A DNA stretch of 64,000 nt, taken from contig NZ_MCUW01000017.1 in NCBI RefSeq assembly GCF_002873335.1, positions 1 through 64,000 on the forward strand. Reading direction: 5' to 3'. Numbering within the stretch: the first letter of the stretch is position 1; each line of letters begins with the position of its first letter. Position numbers and translations under genes: made by a program. The notes beneath the pieces were generated by a model. It was not told where the DNA came from, did no database searches, and saw nothing but the letters and a program-made list of their open reading frames with translations. The stretch comes from Vibrio sp. 10N.286.49.B1. Its GTDB lineage: Bacteria > Pseudomonadota > Gammaproteobacteria > Enterobacterales > Vibrionaceae. Shown here piece after piece: positions 61,924-64,000 of this stretch.

Positions 61924-63201
61924 CTACGATTTTTTTAATACCGCGTAATAGAAGCCGTCCATATCTTCTTCACCAGGTAAAATTTGACGACCAGGATTAC
62001 TGATATCTGAGCCAATTAATTCGGCGTTGGTCGTGCGAGCCAAGAAGGCTTTTACTTGCTCGACGTTTTCTTGAGGTGTGATCGAGCAGGTGGCGTAGAC
62101 CATGGTGCCTCCGGCTTTGAGCTGTTGCCACATTGCATCAAATATCTCACGCTGTAATTCAGCCAGTGCCGCAATATCATCAGCACGACGTAGCCATTTA
62201 ATATCTGGGTGACGACGGATGACACCCGTTGCCGAGCAAGGAGCATCAAGCAAAATACGGTCAAACTGTTCACCCTGCCACCACTCTTGCGGTGTTCTTG
62301 CATCGCCACACACCACCGTCGCTTGTAGCTGTAAGCGTTCTAGGTTGTCGTGGACACGCTTGAGGCGATTTTCATCACAATCAATCGCCACCACATTACT
62401 GCCCGTAGTGCGCTCAAGGATATGAGCCGTTTTGCCGCCAGGCGCTGCGCAGCAATCCAAAATTAGTTCGCCATCTTGAGGCTTTAGGTAATTCAATGAC
62501 AGTTGAGCCGCGGCATCTTGTACCGATACCCAGCCTTTATCAAAGCCAGGTAAACTGGTGACGTCACAGGGCGCGGCCAATCTTAATGCATCTTGTGCTT
62601 CGGAGTGAGGGGTGCAATCAATGCCTTCATTTTTGAGCAGCTCAAGGTACTCATCTCTTGAATGATGTTGATGATTTACGCGTAACCACATTGGTGCCTT
62701 GGTATTGTTGGCTTCTAAAATGTCAGCCCATTGATCTGGGTAGCTTGCTTGCAGTAGCTTTAATAACCAACTTGGATGCCCATATTTACCAGCATTATGG
62801 CTCATGGATATCTCATCCAGTTTCTCTTGATTGCGTTGGTAATTACGCAGTACAGCATTAATAAGGCCTCGCAGTTTAGGGCCTTTCAGCGTTTTTGTCG
62901 CCTCTACGGTTTCGCCAACCGCCGCGTGAGCGGGAATGCGCATATTGCCAATTTGATAAATACCAACCAAGATCAGGTGGTGGAAAACTCGCTGTTTACC
63001 TTTCAGCGGCTTGTCCATCAACTCTGAGGCAATAGACTCTAAACGAGGTAGGATTCGCAGGGCACCAAAACAAATTTCTTGCAGTAAGGCCTGATCACGA
63101 GGTTTAACTTGCTGCTGACCAGCAGGAAGTGCATTAGAGAGGGATTGACCTTTATCAACCACTTGAAACAGGATATTGGCCGCAACAGCACGAACGTTCA
63201 T
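61924..63201 (-). CDS. rsmB: 16S rRNA (cytosine967-C5)-methyltransferase RsmB
   Basis: A SAM-dependent methyltransferase of 425 aa. An N-terminal NusB-like RNA-binding domain ([23 protein letters not shown]) is followed by the Fmu catalytic domain with [15 protein letters not shown] (SAM loop), [20 protein letters not shown] and the catalytic [15 protein letters not shown]. The ATG at 63201 follows GGGAACTATC; four extra residues upstream are rejected. It is downstream of fmt, as in E. coli. Confidence 0.97.
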   Translation of the reverse strand: MNVRAVAANILFQVVDKGQSLSNALPAGQQQVKPRDQALLQEICFGALRILPRLESIASELMDKPLKGKQRVFHHLILVGIYQIGNMRIPAHAAVGETVEATKTLKGPKLRGLINAVLRNYQRNQEKLDEISMSHNAGKYGHPSWLLKLLQASYPDQWADILEANNTKAPMWLRVNHQHHSRDEYLELLKNEGIDCTPHSEAQDALRLAAPCDVTSLPGFDKGWVSVQDAAAQLSLNYLKPQDGELILDCCAAPGGKTAHILERTTGSNVVAIDCDENRLKRVHDNLERLQLQATVVCGDARTPQEWWQGEQFDRILLDAPCSATGVIRRHPDIKWLRRADDIAALAELQREIFDAMWQQLKAGGTMVYATCSITPQENVEQVKAFLARTTNAELIGSDISNPGRQILPGEEDMDGFYYAVLKKS

Positions 63202-63266
63202 GATAGTTCCCAAAATTGATTGCTACGTAATGGTATGGCTACGTAGGTTAATAGTGTCTTAAATAA

Positions 63267-63302
63267 AGTAGGGCCCGCACTTATGAAAGTACTGGCCCTA
63301 TT
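63267..63302 (-). terminator. Possible terminator or attenuator between fmt and rsmB
   Basis: On the minus strand TAGGGCC (63300-63294) pairs with GGCCCTA (63275-63269), with ACTT-TCAT-AAGT inside. CTTTATTT follows. Read-through to rsmB is likely, as these genes are usually cotranscribed. Confidence 0.5.
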
Positions 63303-63317
63303 GATCGAGGGGAAGTG

Positions 63318-64000
63318 TTAGCTAAGGATGGTGCCCACTTCGAACCAGTTCGCTTTTGAGTTCAGAACATCACTGACAGGCATTGCTTTTTTCCCCGGTA
63401 CCTGAATCTGATCAAGTACGACAATGCCTTGTCCGGTTGCGATGTAAATTCCTGTTTTATCGGATTTAAGAATAGTACCCGGTGCTTTATCTGTCTCGCC
63501 GCTTTCAGCAATAGCACGCCAAACCTTGACGTTATTTTCTTGTACTGAGAAGTAACTCATTGGCCAAGGGTTAAAAGCACGAATGCAGCGCTCAATAAAG
63601 ATGGCGTCTTGAGTCCAATCGATTTTTGCTTCTTCTTTGCTCAGCTTACTCGCGTAATTGGCTTCGTCATCGTTTTGTTTGACAGGCGTGGCCGATCCAT
63701 CCGCGATGGTGTTCAAGCACTCTAACAAGGCGCCCGGACCTAAGTCCGCAAGCTTTTCGTACATAGAGGCGCTGGTATCATCGGGCTCAATTGGCGTCGT
63801 TGCAATGGAGAGCATATCGCCAGTATCGAGTCCGATATCCATTTGCATAATGGTCACGCCCGTTTCTTTGTCGCCAGCCCAAATCGAGCGCTGGATGGGC
63901 GCTGCACCACGCCAGCGAGGCAGGATGGAGCCATGCACATTAATGCAACCTAGCTTTGGAGTATCAAGAACCACCTGCGGTAGCAGCAAACCGTAAGCGA
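63318..64000 (-). CDS. fmt: Methionyl-tRNA formyltransferase (5' part outside the window)
   Basis: Formylates the initiator Met-tRNA. Only the C-terminal 227 codons are in the window; the 5' end lies beyond 64000. [27 protein letters not shown] (with the catalytic N-x-H region), [12 protein letters not shown], and the C-terminal OB-like domain ([19 protein letters not shown]) are intact. It leads rsmB-trkA-trkH; def would be expected further upstream. Confidence 0.97.
   Translation of the reverse strand, partial: AYGLLLPQVVLDTPKLGCINVHGSILPRWRGAAPIQRSIWAGDKETGVTIMQMDIGLDTGDMLSIATTPIEPDDTSASMYEKLADLGPGALLECLNTIADGSATPVKQNDDEANYASKLSKEEAKIDWTQDAIFIERCIRAFNPWPMSYFSVQENNVKVWRAIAESGETDKAPGTILKSDKTGIYIATGQGIVVLDQIQVPGKKAMPVSDVLNSKANWFEVGTILS

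Overview
The window is the replication-origin region of the large chromosome of a Vibrionaceae bacterium, most likely a Vibrio. Support: the gene order mioC-oriC-mnmG-rsmG-parA-parB-atpIBEFHAGDC on one side and mnmE-yidC-yidD-rnpA-rpmH-(amino-acid ABC transporter)-dnaA-dnaN-recF-gyrB on the other, the Vibrio-type proteins throughout, and two DUF2860-type outer membrane barrels. No insertion sequence, prophage, CRISPR array, rRNA or tRNA gene was seen. Almost the whole window is core chromosome.

Layout. 1-9330: acuI, a LysR regulator, two small membrane proteins, tusA, the manganese exporter mneA behind a yybP-ykoY riboswitch, glyQS, avtA, and ibpA behind a ROSE-like RNA thermometer. 9683-15804 (minus strand): dnaA-dnaN-recF-gyrB, with a parS-like 16-mer inside recF. 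16196-18434: a three-gene polar amino-acid ABC transporter divergent from dnaA. 18441-22903: rpmH (strong promoter and a long structured leader), rnpA, yidD, yidC, mnmE, mioC. 22931-23345: oriC, with five DnaA boxes, 13 GATC sites and an AT-rich unwinding element. 23361-27577: mnmG, rsmG, parA, parB. 27578-34803: the nine-gene ATP synthase operon, preceded by two perfect FNR-type boxes in mirror arrangement. 35001-42099: glmU, a divergent permease/binding-protein pair of an ABC transporter, the punC/punR purine efflux pair, and a membrane diguanylate cyclase. 42192-48777: ilvGMEDA with its leader peptide ilvL and attenuator. 48983-64000: comM, two paralogous outer-membrane barrels, dsbA, srkA, ccoG, yihD, an unrecognised 55-codon gene, a Spo0M-like gene, trhA, and the fmt-rsmB-trkA-trkH operon (fmt is cut by the window end).

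Functionally the window combines replication initiation and segregation (dnaA, dnaN, recF, gyrB, oriC, parAB, parS), translation and tRNA modification (glyQS, mnmE, mnmG, rsmG, rpmH, rnpA, tusA, fmt, rsmB), membrane protein insertion (yidC, yidD), energy (atp), cell wall precursor synthesis (glmU), branched-chain amino acids (ilv, avtA) and ion transport (mneA, trkAH). The most notable non-coding elements are the Mn riboswitch with a start-proximal G/C stem, the ibpA thermometer, the rpmH leader, the mirror-image FNR boxes before atpI, the ilv attenuator, and the oriC and parS sites. Start codons were re-chosen for many genes where an upstream in-frame extension lacked a ribosome binding site.
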